A DNA stretch of 64,000 nt from Viola odorata (taxonomy: Eukaryota > Streptophyta > Magnoliopsida > Malpighiales > Violaceae): the NCBI GenBank assembly GCA_963691705.1, contig OY829542.1, forward strand, positions 46,063,105 through 46,127,104, written 5' to 3'. The notes under the pieces were generated by a model. The model did no database searches. It was not told the DNA's origin and saw only the letters and a program-made list of their open reading frames with translations. Below are positions 46,342 to 55,990 of this stretch, piece by piece. The position numbers were made by a program, and so were the translations under genes. The first letter of the stretch is position 1; each line of letters opens with the position of its first letter.

Positions 46342-48044
46342 TGATCGTCAGTCAAATACAATTTATAATGCCTGAAAATATGTGCACAATTGATAATGTG
46401 TACAGTGGTAGTCAGGGTCGAACACAGGGATTGGGAGAGACTGATTCAAGGTCTTGAATGAAAACACAGAACAAAAGCACAAAAACGTAACACATAGGGG
46501 GGTTTTACTTTACTAAACAGGTTAGCCAAGAGAGAGTTGGAGCTAACAATTCTAACTATGAAAGCAGTAATCAGGATCTCGAGTCGTCAGTTCGGGGTCC
46601 CGAAGGGTAAAAATATAACAAATCAGTGAGCAATGGTCAGAATAATAAAGCAGAGAGACAAATAAACACAATAAGTCAAATAGAGAAGGATCTTAGCAAA
46701 AGCTATTCTTAGGTTGCATTCGGGGGCTCCGATCGTCATCAGCAGCACAGAAATATTCTGACGGCCGATGCAACATAAGAAGTGACATGGGGACCAGATT
46801 CCTCGGTTATCCCTACTTTTCTCTTAAGAGAAACTACCCTCCGTTTCCACATATGAGGTAGTCTTGACAGCCCGTTATCTCTCCAGGCACGAATGCGGGA
46901 GAGCCATATTCAGACTGCCCATGAAGATAAGAAAAGACACAGCTAGAGCTAAAGGTCCCTCAGTTTGTCAGGCTCGTGACCCCGCTCTAATCAACTACTC
47001 ACCCTAGCTAGTCGAGACCACTTCAGCGTAGTTACTACTAGATAGATGCCTACTTGTTCTATACAACTTTCCTTCCGTATTTATCACATAGATGACAGCA
47101 ATCACTCAAAGAAATTATCAGTTGATCAAGCCTCTAATTACCCCAAGTGAAAATGTAATTAAAATGATAAGCAATTGAATATGGCAGCAAGAATATATTA
47201 AGCACGTTTTGGCCTCGAATCTGCCCTTGCAACCCTTGAATTACCTTTGCTAAGAATTAAAGATTTAGCTACTCATGCTCGAAATAAAATAAATAATAAA
47301 TGTAAAGAGCATAATAAGTAAAGAAATAAGTTTAAGGGAAGAAAACTTGTTTACTAAATGCTTCAAGCCCGGCGGCAAAGGAGGAGAATGCTAACAAGAA
47401 CTAGACAGATAAACTAGAGAGAAGTTTAAGAGTATTTTCTAAGAAATATGATAAGATGAAAGGATTCTAAGCTAAGAGAGATGCCCTAAACTACTCCTTG
47501 GATGCTCCTTATAAGCTAGAACTCCAAGCACAAAATATCTTCAGCCCTAACTAGGGACAAAATGCATTTAAGGAAAGCCTAGCATAAAGTAAACATGCTC
47601 CCTAAAGCATAAAGCTGAAAATCACAAAGTTGGTGGTCTTGGTCTGATTTGACCAGGTTTGGTAGATCTGGATTGGGCTCAAGGTCTGAAATGGGTAAAG
47701 AGTAGGTATTTTGAGATTTGCGCAGAACTCTCTGAAAAGTGTCGGAGGAGACAAGTGGACGCTTTGGCAAGAGGACATGTGGAAATGCCATTTCTTTACC
47801 CTTCGGGGTCTGGAATAGAGGATTATCTTCGGGACCTTGAACGCTATCCTAGCGTCGGGACCTCAACTTTGATCTTGAAGCTCGAATTCACACAAAAATG
47901 CTCCTAAAATGCATGTTTTCGCATAAACTCCATTTTTAGGCCTAAATCTGCAATAGTAATGAAAACAAGGGTATATTAGTAGAATCATGCCTTAAATCAA
48001 CAAGAGATAATAGAAGGGAAATCATGCATAAAAATACGCTATTA
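46342..48044 (-). repeat. 5' LTR of the Athila element
   Basis: Plus-strand ends are TGATCGTC and CGCTATTA (the latter ATCA in the other copy), so the terminal TGAT/ATCA has one change. Length is 1703 bp. The ggtagtcagggtcgaac segment near 46410 is typical of Athila. Confidence 0.8.
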
Positions 48045-48045
48045 G

Positions 48046-48384
48046 GGATGAGCTATAAAATTCAGTATATAGTAGGAAAAGAAAATAAGGCCGCTGATGC
48101 TCTCTCAAGAGTTCTTCTAGTGCAGAATTTAATACCTTCTATGTGTTCAACCTACTTGGGTAACCGATTTGATTAAGAGTTATGAACAAGACTCCATGAC
48201 TAAAACCTCATTGCTGAATTAATGATTGAAGCCACTACCGGATCAAACAACACTTTCCACTTCCATGTATACTATTGCTAATGAGATACTGAAGTACAAG
48301 GATAAATTGTATGTGGGAGAAACTGGTGAAATGAGGCAGAAGTTGTTGTGGGAAGCTGATGTGATCTCGACCTCATCTAACCTT
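48046..48384 (+). pseudogene. Ty3/gypsy pol fragment (RNase H end and start of integrase)
   Basis: A plus-strand frame encodes Y-I-V-G-K-E-N-K-A-A-D-A-L-S-R, the end of a Ty3/gypsy RNase H domain. The linker and Y-K-D-K-L-Y-V-G near 48297 come from the start of integrase. There is at least one stop and one frame change. It is cut by the Athila LTR on the left and the Tat element on the right. Confidence 0.7.
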
Positions 48385-48520
48385 TGATAACAATTGAGAT
48401 AGTCCTAACGGTCCTACTGCACAAACGGTTCTTATCGGAATGGATCCCCCTGAGCTCCCTAAGGATATCCCTGTATCACCTAAGGATCAGCGAAGGGTTC
48501 CTAGGATGGTCGACTTCAGC

Positions 48521-48544
48521 GGGGGGGGGGGGGGGGGGGGGGGG
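48521..48544 (+). repeat. Homopolymer run of 24 G in the LTR
   Basis: An uninterrupted G run lies in U3, about 170 bp upstream of the TATA box. It could form G-quadruplexes. Its length is prone to sequencing error. Confidence 0.9.
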
Positions 48545-48713
48545 ACTCACGCAATTCTATACGCACGGCGTCATCCCATCCTAGGGACCCACAAGGTTAT
48601 CGCTCCCGGCAGCCCCATCAGACATCGCCCGTGACGTCATCCACTGATATCGCCTGTGACGTCATCATCAAACGGCGCCCTCTTTGATATCGCCAGGTAT
48701 CGCTGTCCAGATC

Positions 48714-48720
48714 TATAAAT
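48714..48720 (+). promoter_or_regulatory. TATA box of the Tat LTR promoter
   Basis: TATAAAT in the context atctataaataccccacc. Transcription would start some 30 bp downstream. Confidence 0.7.
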
Positions 48721-48926
48721 ACCCCACCATTTTTCACAATGAGGGTAAGATCAAGCTCACCTAGAGAAACCTCTACCACTTTTAAAACCAGAACTAACTT
48801 AAGCATCGGAGTGTCTACGCCGGAGCTCCCCCTCCGGCGCCTTGCAGGTACACCCGCCGCCATTCACCACCGTTCCGATCGCACACGACGCAGAATCTCA
48901 CAAGATTGACATTGAATCTTATCAAA

Positions 48927-48945
48927 TGGTGCTTTCGTTGAGAGC
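48927..48945 (+). other. Primer-binding site of the Tat element
   Basis: TGGTGCTTTCGTTGAGAGC lies two bases after the LTR. It starts TGG as tRNA-primed sites do. I cannot name the tRNA with certainty. Confidence 0.75.
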
Positions 48946-49009
48946 TTTGGTATATTAAGTGAGCGTCCTTAATAGCCAAGCTCCGGTTAGTCGGAAGATT
49001 GGAACGGTC

Positions 49010-51045
49010 ATGATCACAGGATCGGAGTCGATTCGATCATCATCCTTTAATATCCCTTTCCAAATCCGCGGGCGGCTTTTTCCCTTTGCTACTGCTGATC
49101 TCTCTATGACGACACAACCAATTATTTCAGGACCCCTGGACCATTCGGCTGGAATTGCTGGAGGAGTGGTCTCCTCGCAAACAGACATTTTGTCATCTCA
49201 GATGGCGGGATCCGACTTCTCCACTCCTCTTTCGAGAGAATATACACTCAACCGTGAACATCCTTTCGCAATGGAAATAGCGACCCTTCGTTCTCGACTA
49301 GAATATTTGACTGAAATGGCCACAAGAGGCACTCCCGGTGCTTCTGGATCTGGTCTCCCTCCTCGCATCATGTTTACTCCATCTATTGTCGCTGATCGAC
49401 CTTTGTCACCGTTGTTTTCAGAAAACCTCCAGATGCCTTTACCTGCTGGAAATCCTCTGAGTAGCGCTGGGCAGCTTGCTCAAGGAAGAGTAGAGGCTTA
49501 TGTACTGCAAATGCCGCAAGGTCTCCTCCTACAAGGAGACAGGCAACTTGAGGGGGTTAGGAACCGGTGGGATGGACGGAGGGAAGGAGTCCACAGAAGT
49601 CTGTCTCCTGAATACAGTGATAGGTCCAGTAGCCGAAGGTATCGAAGTCGTTCGCGCAGGAGTCGCAGTTGATCTCCTAGGCGACATCTTACTCCAGAAC
49701 CGCGAGATAGAGGGCGTCAAGCTGACATGTCTCCCCCGCGTCAAGCGCGTGAAATTCTTGATGATACATCGGGCCACCCATTCAGCCGTCGCATAAGGCG
49801 TCACCGAGTCAGTCGACGTGTAAAGCTTCCCACTGACACTTATGATGGTACGAAAGATCCCATCTCACATATCAATATAGTGAAAGATTTTGTTCAGTTT
49901 CAGACCCACAGCGATGCGGCGCTGTGCCAAATATTTGTTATGACGCTATCGGGCGTTGCACGTCTCTGGTTTGAAGGTCTCCCTGGTGGATCCATTAGTA
50001 ATTTCTCACAGTTAGAATCTAAATTTCGGAGCAGATTTAGCACCGCAATTCCAATCAGAAAATCTGCCGCCGCGTTATTTGACATACAGCGAATACCTCA
50101 AGAATCCTTGAAGGATTTTCTCAGCCGCTTCGATCTGGAAATGTCCTTAACGCCGGGCGTTACTATCGATTTTGCTATAGAAGCTCTGAAAAGAAATTGT
50201 CGTTATGGGAAGCTGAAAGACGCACTTATGGTGGACCCCCATTGACTTTAGACGCGTTGAGACTTAAAGCCCACAATTACGCGAAAATGGAAAAAGAAGA
50301 AAACAGAGATCGAACGTATAGTGTGCCGCAGGGGGCATCTCAAATCACTGCTGCTCCTGCGAAGCCTCTACCCGATGACCATTTTACCGATGATTACGCT
50401 AGGCGGAAGGATCATATCCCCAAGACCTCTGACAGACAAAGGGGCAATTTTCTGAAGGGAAAAACCAATGGCTCCCCCACTCGGCGGCGCGGGGATTCTC
50501 ATAAAAATCGAACGTACGACTCAGATTTTCCTTCCCTCAATGTGCCAAGGGCCGAAATTTTAGCGATAGCGGAACAGCGAAACCTTCCCATCCGCTACCC
50601 CGCGCCTGCAAAACCAGGAGTGTTTTTAGGGAGAAGAGAAAATGCTTATTGTAAATTCCACAAAGCCAGAGGCCATTCCACGGAGGCGTGTAGAGACTTA
50701 AAAGCGGCGATAGAACGATTGGTTGAAGAAGGATATTTGGGAGAATTCGCCACCCAAATAAGAGAAGATGCCCGCAATAATCTCATGAAAAGGACAGCGG
50801 ATGAACGACCCGTTCCTCCTCACGACCAGCAAAAGGGTAATATTCCCGGAGGGAAAGATAGGGAGGCTCTCACGGTTGATGACGAGTATATCCCCATGAT
50901 TAATATCATTGCGGGAGGAACTCCCTATATGGACGAGTCAGAGCAGCTGACGTTCCCGAAAGGAGACAAACGCGCACGAGATGGCACGATGAAAAAAAGG
51001 AGATACGATAGGCATTTTAGATCGAATGGTACTGTCCTTTTCTGA
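49010..51045 (+). pseudogene. Tat gag, broken by one stop and one frameshift
   Basis: The start is uncertain; the ATG at 49010 or 49106 is likely. An Arg/Ser-rich stretch ends at an in-frame TGA (49670-49672, where CGA is expected). The frame then continues through the retrotransposon gag domain (L-S-G-V-A-R-L-W-F near 49950, F-R-S-R-F). Near 50237 a run of five C's has lost one base, shifting the frame by one. The rest (from about 50240) includes the Tat-type Y-C-K-F-H-K-A-R-G-H-S-T-E-A-C region near 50650, a zinc-binding segment. It ends at a stop at 51045. Confidence 0.85.
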
Positions 51046-51490
51046 AGAAGATGAGAAAGGCGTCGTCTACCCACACAATGATGCTTTGGTAGTTACGCCC
51101 GTCATCGCTAGCCATGGAATCAGAAGAACTCTCATTGATAATGGGAGTGCGGTGAATCTCTTTTCGCTGGAAGCCTACAACCTCATGAAACGCCCTACTA
51201 ATGAGCTAACACCTAGTAAACGGCCTATAGTCGGCGTTGATGGAGTTCCAATCCCTGTTACGGGGGTGATTACCCTGCCTATATATTTCCGAGAAGACAC
51301 CTACAAGCGATCAGAGAACTTGTTATTCCTTGTCGTGGATCTGAATTTGCCCTACAATGTCGTACTCAGACGACCTTTCCTTAACCGCTTTGGCGCAGTA
51401 ATATCTCAGAAGCATCTGAAGATGAAGTACCCCTCCTGGGATGGGGTGGTAACCATAAAGGGTGATAAAAAACTAGCAGCTGAATGCTAA
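51026..51490 (+). CDS. Tat aspartic protease domain
   Basis: The frame holds L-I-D-N-G-S-A-V-N-L-F, the catalytic region, with Asn where Thr or Gly is usual, and a later L-R-R-P-F-L-N-R-F segment. It is one base out of frame with the preceding gag part (shift near 51020) and ends at a TAA that sits in frame with reverse transcriptase seven bases on. In an intact element it would be part of one polyprotein. Confidence 0.8.
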   Translation: MVLSFSEEDEKGVVYPHNDALVVTPVIASHGIRRTLIDNGSAVNLFSLEAYNLMKRPTNELTPSKRPIVGVDGVPIPVTGVITLPIYFREDTYKRSENLLFLVVDLNLPYNVVLRRPFLNRFGAVISQKHLKMKYPSWDGVVTIKGDKKLAAEC

Positions 51491-51496
51491 TCGCTC

Positions 51497-52774
51497 ATGA
51501 CCCAAAGAAGCTGCGATAGGTACGTGTGTATAGCGACAGACCCCTATGAACAAAGCGATGAGAAGCGTGCCCAACCTCTGGACAAGATGGTGCCCGTTCC
51601 AGCAATCGGAATAGAGGAGGCAAGTTTCCTGATTAGTGAAAAACTTAGCCCAGCGGAAAACCTCCAACTGGCCCGGCTACTGAACAAATGCCAAGGAGAC
51701 TTCGCGTGGAAACCCGCGGATATGCCAGGAATATCGCGTGAAATAGCCGAACATCGGCTTAATGTGGACCCAGAGGCCAGGCCAGTACAGCAAAAGTGGC
51801 GCGCGTCCTCCAATGAAAAGGCGTTGGCCGTGGATAAAGAGGTAGCGAAGCTCCTCGATGCAGGATTCATTCGTGAAGTTCAATATCCCACCTGGCTAAC
51901 GAACCCCGTTCTTGTTCCTAAGCCCAATGGGGATTGGCGCATGTGCATCGACTTTACTAATTTAAATGATGCCTGCCCTAAAGATTGTTACCCGCTTCCT
52001 CGGATAGATCAGTTGGTTGATCAGACTGCTGGATACGCTTATTTAAGCTCACTGGATGCCAACTCCGGATACCATCAAATTCCTATGGCCCGGGAAGATG
52101 AAGAAAAGACTGCGTTTCTCACTCCAAAGGCCACATACTGTTACACGGCGATGCCGTTCGGATTAAAAAACGCCGGGGCAACGTTCCAACGAATGGCCAA
52201 CAAAATATTTGAAGAACAAATTGGGAGGAACGTAGAGGCGTACGTCGATGATATATTTGTAAAAAGCACGAGTTTTCAAGATCACCTACGAGACTTAAAG
52301 GAAGTCTTTGATGTAATGAAAAGGTATCGCATGAAGCTGAATCCCCGAAAATGCATGTTTGCATTCCAAACGGGAAAATTCTTGGGCTACGTCGTTAGTC
52401 AAAAGGGTATTCTACCTAACCCTTTGAAGATCAAAGCGATACAAGACATGATATCGCCCAGAACCGTCAAAGAAGTACAAAGACTCACAGGGCGAGTCAT
52501 CGCCCTTGGACGATTCATTTCTAAGCAAGGAGAGAAGTGTCTCCCTTTTTTCAAAGTTATGCGCAAAAAAGCTTCGTTCGGGTGGACCCCTGACTGCGAG
52601 GAAGCATTTATCGGCCTGAAAGATTATCTGTCGTCTGATTTATTATTGACAAGGCCCGAGGCAGGCGATACCTTATATTTGTATCTTGGCGCTGCAGACG
52701 AAGTGGTCAGTGCCGGTGCAGCGCCGTCCTTGTTCGCGACGACAACCACTCTCATCGCCCAGTCTATTTTGTGA
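51497..52774 (+). CDS. Tat reverse transcriptase
   Basis: Typical Ty3/gypsy motifs are in order: P-N-G-D-W-R-M-C-I-D-F-T-N-L-N, S-S-L-D-A-N-S-G-Y-H-Q-I, M-P-F-G-L-K-N-A-G-A-T-F-Q-R, and the catalytic Y-V-D-D near 52240. The start of RNase H follows (Y-L-Y-L-G). Near 52710-52725 an apparent 11-base insertion (ggtgcagcgcc) shifts the frame, and the frame stops at 52774. The reverse transcriptase core itself is unbroken. Confidence 0.9.
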   Translation: MTQRSCDRYVCIATDPYEQSDEKRAQPLDKMVPVPAIGIEEASFLISEKLSPAENLQLARLLNKCQGDFAWKPADMPGISREIAEHRLNVDPEARPVQQKWRASSNEKALAVDKEVAKLLDAGFIREVQYPTWLTNPVLVPKPNGDWRMCIDFTNLNDACPKDCYPLPRIDQLVDQTAGYAYLSSLDANSGYHQIPMAREDEEKTAFLTPKATYCYTAMPFGLKNAGATFQRMANKIFEEQIGRNVEAYVDDIFVKSTSFQDHLRDLKEVFDVMKRYRMKLNPRKCMFAFQTGKFLGYVVSQKGILPNPLKIKAIQDMISPRTVKEVQRLTGRVIALGRFISKQGEKCLPFFKVMRKKASFGWTPDCEEAFIGLKDYLSSDLLLTRPEAGDTLYLYLGAADEVVSAGAAPSLFATTTTLIAQSIL

Positions 52775-54891
52775 GCCACGTTCTTAAAGATGCGGAATTG
52801 CGGTGCGCCCGAATCGAAAAGATAGCGTTCGCTCTTATACAAGCCACCCGCAAAATGGACCGATACTTTCAGTCTTATTCCGTCATCGTACTCACAGACC
52901 AACCTTTAAAAAGGATCTTTCGAAAGCCTGAATGTTTCGGAAGGATGTTGATCTGGGCACTCGAATTGGAACAGTATGGATTGAGGTATCAGTCTAGACC
53001 GTCTGTAAAGGCTCAGATCCTGGCTGATTTCATAGCGGAATGCACCTTTACAGAGGATCCTTTAGAAGGCGTACCTGAAGTGGAATGGGGCGATATGGAT
53101 CTCCCATTCCTGGAAACCTATACGGATCTCTGGATCGTCCATGTGGATGGGGCTAAAAACCAAGAGCTGGCTGGAGCTGGAATCTTTATAAATGGGCCAC
53201 ATGATATGCAAATACGATACGCCATCCGAATCCTACAGCCGTTATCTAATAACGCGGCAGAGTATGAGTCGTTGCTAGCCGGGCTCAGAATTGGAAAGGA
53301 GCTTTCTTCTAAAGGAAGGCATGATACTGGAAGAACAGGAGACCTGCGTCTAAAAATCTGTGGTGATTCCAAGTTAATAATGGACCAGGTCTTGGGGCAC
53401 TCTCAGGCCCGAGAACCCATCATGATTCAATATCTCGCTAAAGTGAAGCGAGAACTGTTGGAAATAAAGAAAGAGGGCATGCAAGTCAGCTTTGAGCATA
53501 TTCCCCGGGAGGAAAACGCTGAAGCAGACAACCTAGCGAAATTGGCCGCAAACCCGGAAGCGTTCATACCTAAGGACATATATTATCGTGAGCTATCAGT
53601 ACTATCCTTCATGGAGGAGCAAGCGTCTTTATGTGTGGAGGAACGTGATATCGACTGGCGAATTCCCGTAATCAAATACTTGAAACACGAGGAACTGCCT
53701 GAGGATACCGTTGAAAAGAAGAAGGTACTGAAACAGGCAGCCCGCTGTACGTACTATGACGGGGATTTGGTTCGAAGATGTTTCTCTCACCCTGCCGCCA
53801 AATGTATAACTGGGCAAGAGGGTCTTCACACCTTGCGCGAAATCCATGAAGGAGTGTGTGGTATGCACGTGTCAGGCGATACCCTGGCGGCACAAGTCTT
53901 CCGGTCCGGATTCTATTTGCCCACCATTCGAAGAGATTGCCACAATTATGTGCGAGCTTGCCCTAAGTGCCAGGAGTTTGCTAAAATTCCTCGGCGACCT
54001 GCCACCGAAATATCTGAAATTATCGCCCCTTGTCCTTTCGCCAAATGGGGGATCGATATCCTAGGTCCATTCCCAAAGGCAAGGTCCCAACTGAAATTTG
54101 TGATAGTGGCGGTGGACTATTTCACTAAGTGGGCAGAGGCTGAAGCGGTCGCCACAAACACGGCAGAAAAAACTTGGCGTTTCTTTAAACATCAAGTTAT
54201 GATGAGATTTGCCGTACCCCGTGTCCTCGTCAGCGACAATGGGACGCAGTTCACCAGCCAATTCTTTCAAGAGCAATGCTCAGAATTCGGAATCGAGCAA
54301 CACTTTTCCTCCGTAGCTCACCCGCAAACTAATGGGCAAGCGGAAGTGACCAATCAGAGCATCCTCAGCGGTATTAAGAAAAATCTAGAAGGGTCTAAAA
54401 AGAAATGGGCTGATGAGCTACCATACGTTATGTGGGCATACCGTATGACCGTTAAGACTAGTACCGGAGAGACGCCCTTCGCGTTGGCCTTCGGGACCGA
54501 AGCCGTCACACCAGTAGAAATTGGAACCATGAGCCTACGGGTGGCCCACTTTCGTGAGGAACTAAATGAGGAAAGGTTACGAGCTAACCTGGATGCGTTA
54601 CCAGAAGTCCGAGAAGAAATCCTTCTGAAAACGCAACATTATAAACGAAAGATGGCCCGATATCATAACAGGCGCATTAAAGAGCGGTTGCTGAAAGCTG
54701 GTGACCTGGTGCTCAGAGACAAGCGAGCGGCAGGACAACGAATGGGGAAACTCAGTCCGAACTGGGAAGGACCATATCGTGTCACCCACGTTGTCGGGAA
54801 AGGAGCCTATCGCCTGGAGACACTCGATGGTACACCCCTATCCAACTCTTGGAATATCGCTCGCTTGAAGCTATATTATGCTAGAATTTAA
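52771..54891 (+). CDS. Tat RNase H (end), second archaeal-type RNase H and integrase
   Basis: An open frame of 706 residues. First comes the end of the first RNase H (S-H-V-L-K-D-A-E and V-K-A-Q-I-L-A-D-F). Next is the Tat-specific second RNase H (W-I-V-H-V-D-G-A, N-N-A-A-E-Y-E, C-G-D-S-K-L, A-D-N-L-A-K-L), with all four acidic residues in place. Integrase follows with its His2-Cys2 finger near 53830-53970. Its catalytic triad lies in I-D-I-L-G-P-F-P, V-S-D-N-G-T-Q-F and N-G-Q-A-E-V. The C-terminal part ends near W-E-G-P-Y-R-V-T. There is no chromodomain. This is the best preserved part of the element. Confidence 0.92.
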   Translation: MSHVLKDAELRCARIEKIAFALIQATRKMDRYFQSYSVIVLTDQPLKRIFRKPECFGRMLIWALELEQYGLRYQSRPSVKAQILADFIAECTFTEDPLEGVPEVEWGDMDLPFLETYTDLWIVHVDGAKNQELAGAGIFINGPHDMQIRYAIRILQPLSNNAAEYESLLAGLRIGKELSSKGRHDTGRTGDLRLKICGDSKLIMDQVLGHSQAREPIMIQYLAKVKRELLEIKKEGMQVSFEHIPREENAEADNLAKLAANPEAFIPKDIYYRELSVLSFMEEQASLCVEERDIDWRIPVIKYLKHEELPEDTVEKKKVLKQAARCTYYDGDLVRRCFSHPAAKCITGQEGLHTLREIHEGVCGMHVSGDTLAAQVFRSGFYLPTIRRDCHNYVRACPKCQEFAKIPRRPATEISEIIAPCPFAKWGIDILGPFPKARSQLKFVIVAVDYFTKWAEAEAVATNTAEKTWRFFKHQVMMRFAVPRVLVSDNGTQFTSQFFQEQCSEFGIEQHFSSVAHPQTNGQAEVTNQSILSGIKKNLEGSKKKWADELPYVMWAYRMTVKTSTGETPFALAFGTEAVTPVEIGTMSLRVAHFREELNEERLRANLDALPEVREEILLKTQHYKRKMARYHNRRIKERLLKAGDLVLRDKRAAGQRMGKLSPNWEGPYRVTHVVGKGAYRLETLDGTPLSNSWNIARLKLYYARI

Positions 54892-54985
54892 TTTTATCTG
54901 CACCTTTGATTTATGCCGACCCTAACCATGACTAACGTTCGATGAGAGAGCTTTCGTGGGTTTTTGTGGTTGCTCTTGTGCAGAT

Positions 54986-54995
54986 AAAAAGGGGG
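54986..54995 (+). other. Polypurine run just after pol
   Basis: AAAAAGGGGG lies 95 bases after the pol stop. It is the best purine tract in the 3' half of the plus strand, although it lies 8.9 kb before the 3' LTR. Confidence 0.35.
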
Positions 54996-55010
54996 TATCT
55001 TGGGGAAGTG

Positions 55011-55450
55011 AAAAGTCCTATCCTTGTGATGGCCGGTCCTGATCAGATGGCCCACTAAGTGAGGGCACTACCCAACATACCTTGAATAGCGTCGGATTGA
55101 AAGATCCTAGACGCCCCCGGGGCTGAAAAGTCCTACCCCTGTGATGACCGATCTTGATCAGACGGCTCATTAAGTGAGGGCACCACCCGGTATCTTTGGG
55201 AGTGAAAAATCTTTTCCTTGTATGGACCGTTCTCGTGGAGACGGCCTATCAAGAAGAGACACGCCCCAAAAAAATAGAAACTCCGTCTAGAAACAAAACT
55301 CCTATCTTAACGGCTGGGCTGCTGCAGCCAGGCCATTAAGGAAGGACACGGTTCTAGACGCGAGGGCAACGCCCAAAAGTGAAAATTCCCTAGCCTTGTG
55401 ATAGCCGTCCCGATCCGACAGCTCACTAAGATGAGGCACTTAAGGGCCGA
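55011..55450 (+). repeat. Five-copy degenerate repeat downstream of pol
   Basis: Units near 55011, 55127, 55205, 55295 and 55382 share aaaa-tcct-tccttgtg, ggccgt, and cactaag-gagggcac. Units are about 80-115 bp long. Confidence 0.75.
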
Positions 55451-55990
55451 TCGTGAAAACAGGGAAACGTGGAGAATCGTGAAATCCCGGCTAGTAACCA
55501 GATGTGTAATCCCTGGTGAAGTATAGAGCTGATAGCGAAAGCGATTCTCCACGGGTTCTAGAGTAACGCCCTATGATCGCAGCAGAAAGGCTCCTACGGG
55601 TAATTACTGTCTCTCGTAACATGTTTTTGTTACTGATAATTTACAATTAAGAATGCGCAGAATACTTTTCGGGCAGCGGAAAGAGCGAGGATCTCATGAG
55701 AAGAGATACCATCAGACTCACTGGGAAAGCTAGCCCAAGGCCGAGTTCCGTAATTTTGACAGGAACGCTAAGGGTCTCGTTCGGGAAAGAAAGCGCATGG
55801 AATAAATATGGCGAAGATAACGCCAAAGGAGTTCACAAACAGACAACTAGACAAAAAGAAAGTCAGCGATAAAGTTGTCCGAACATATCAAAATATTTAA
55901 GGGGGGCTACAAATGGTGATGGTCAAAATAATAGCAAAAACTTAATGGCGATTGGTCACTAAGGGAAAAGCGATAAAGCCTCAAAGCGCA
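55451..55990. other. Non-coding spacer of the Tat element
   Basis: No gene is recognised between the repeat block and the 3' end of antisense gene A. Confidence 0.4.

Larger units (their letters stand above)
42346..48044 (-). mobile_element. Athila-type Ty3/gypsy element, non-autonomous, internally deleted
   Basis: The minus-strand element has a full 5' LTR (46342-48044), a tRNA-Asp-type primer site, gag, protease, an integrase C-terminus, a long 3' non-coding region and only 79 bp of the 3' LTR (42346-42424). Reverse transcriptase, RNase H and the integrase core are missing. The left end is truncated, so no target duplication can be read. Confidence 0.85.
48385..48924 (+). repeat. 5' LTR of the Tat element
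   Basis: Starts TGATAACAATTG and ends ATCTTATCA, with perfect terminal TGATAA/TTATCA. Length is 540 bp. It contains a G24 run and a TATA box. Confidence 0.9.
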
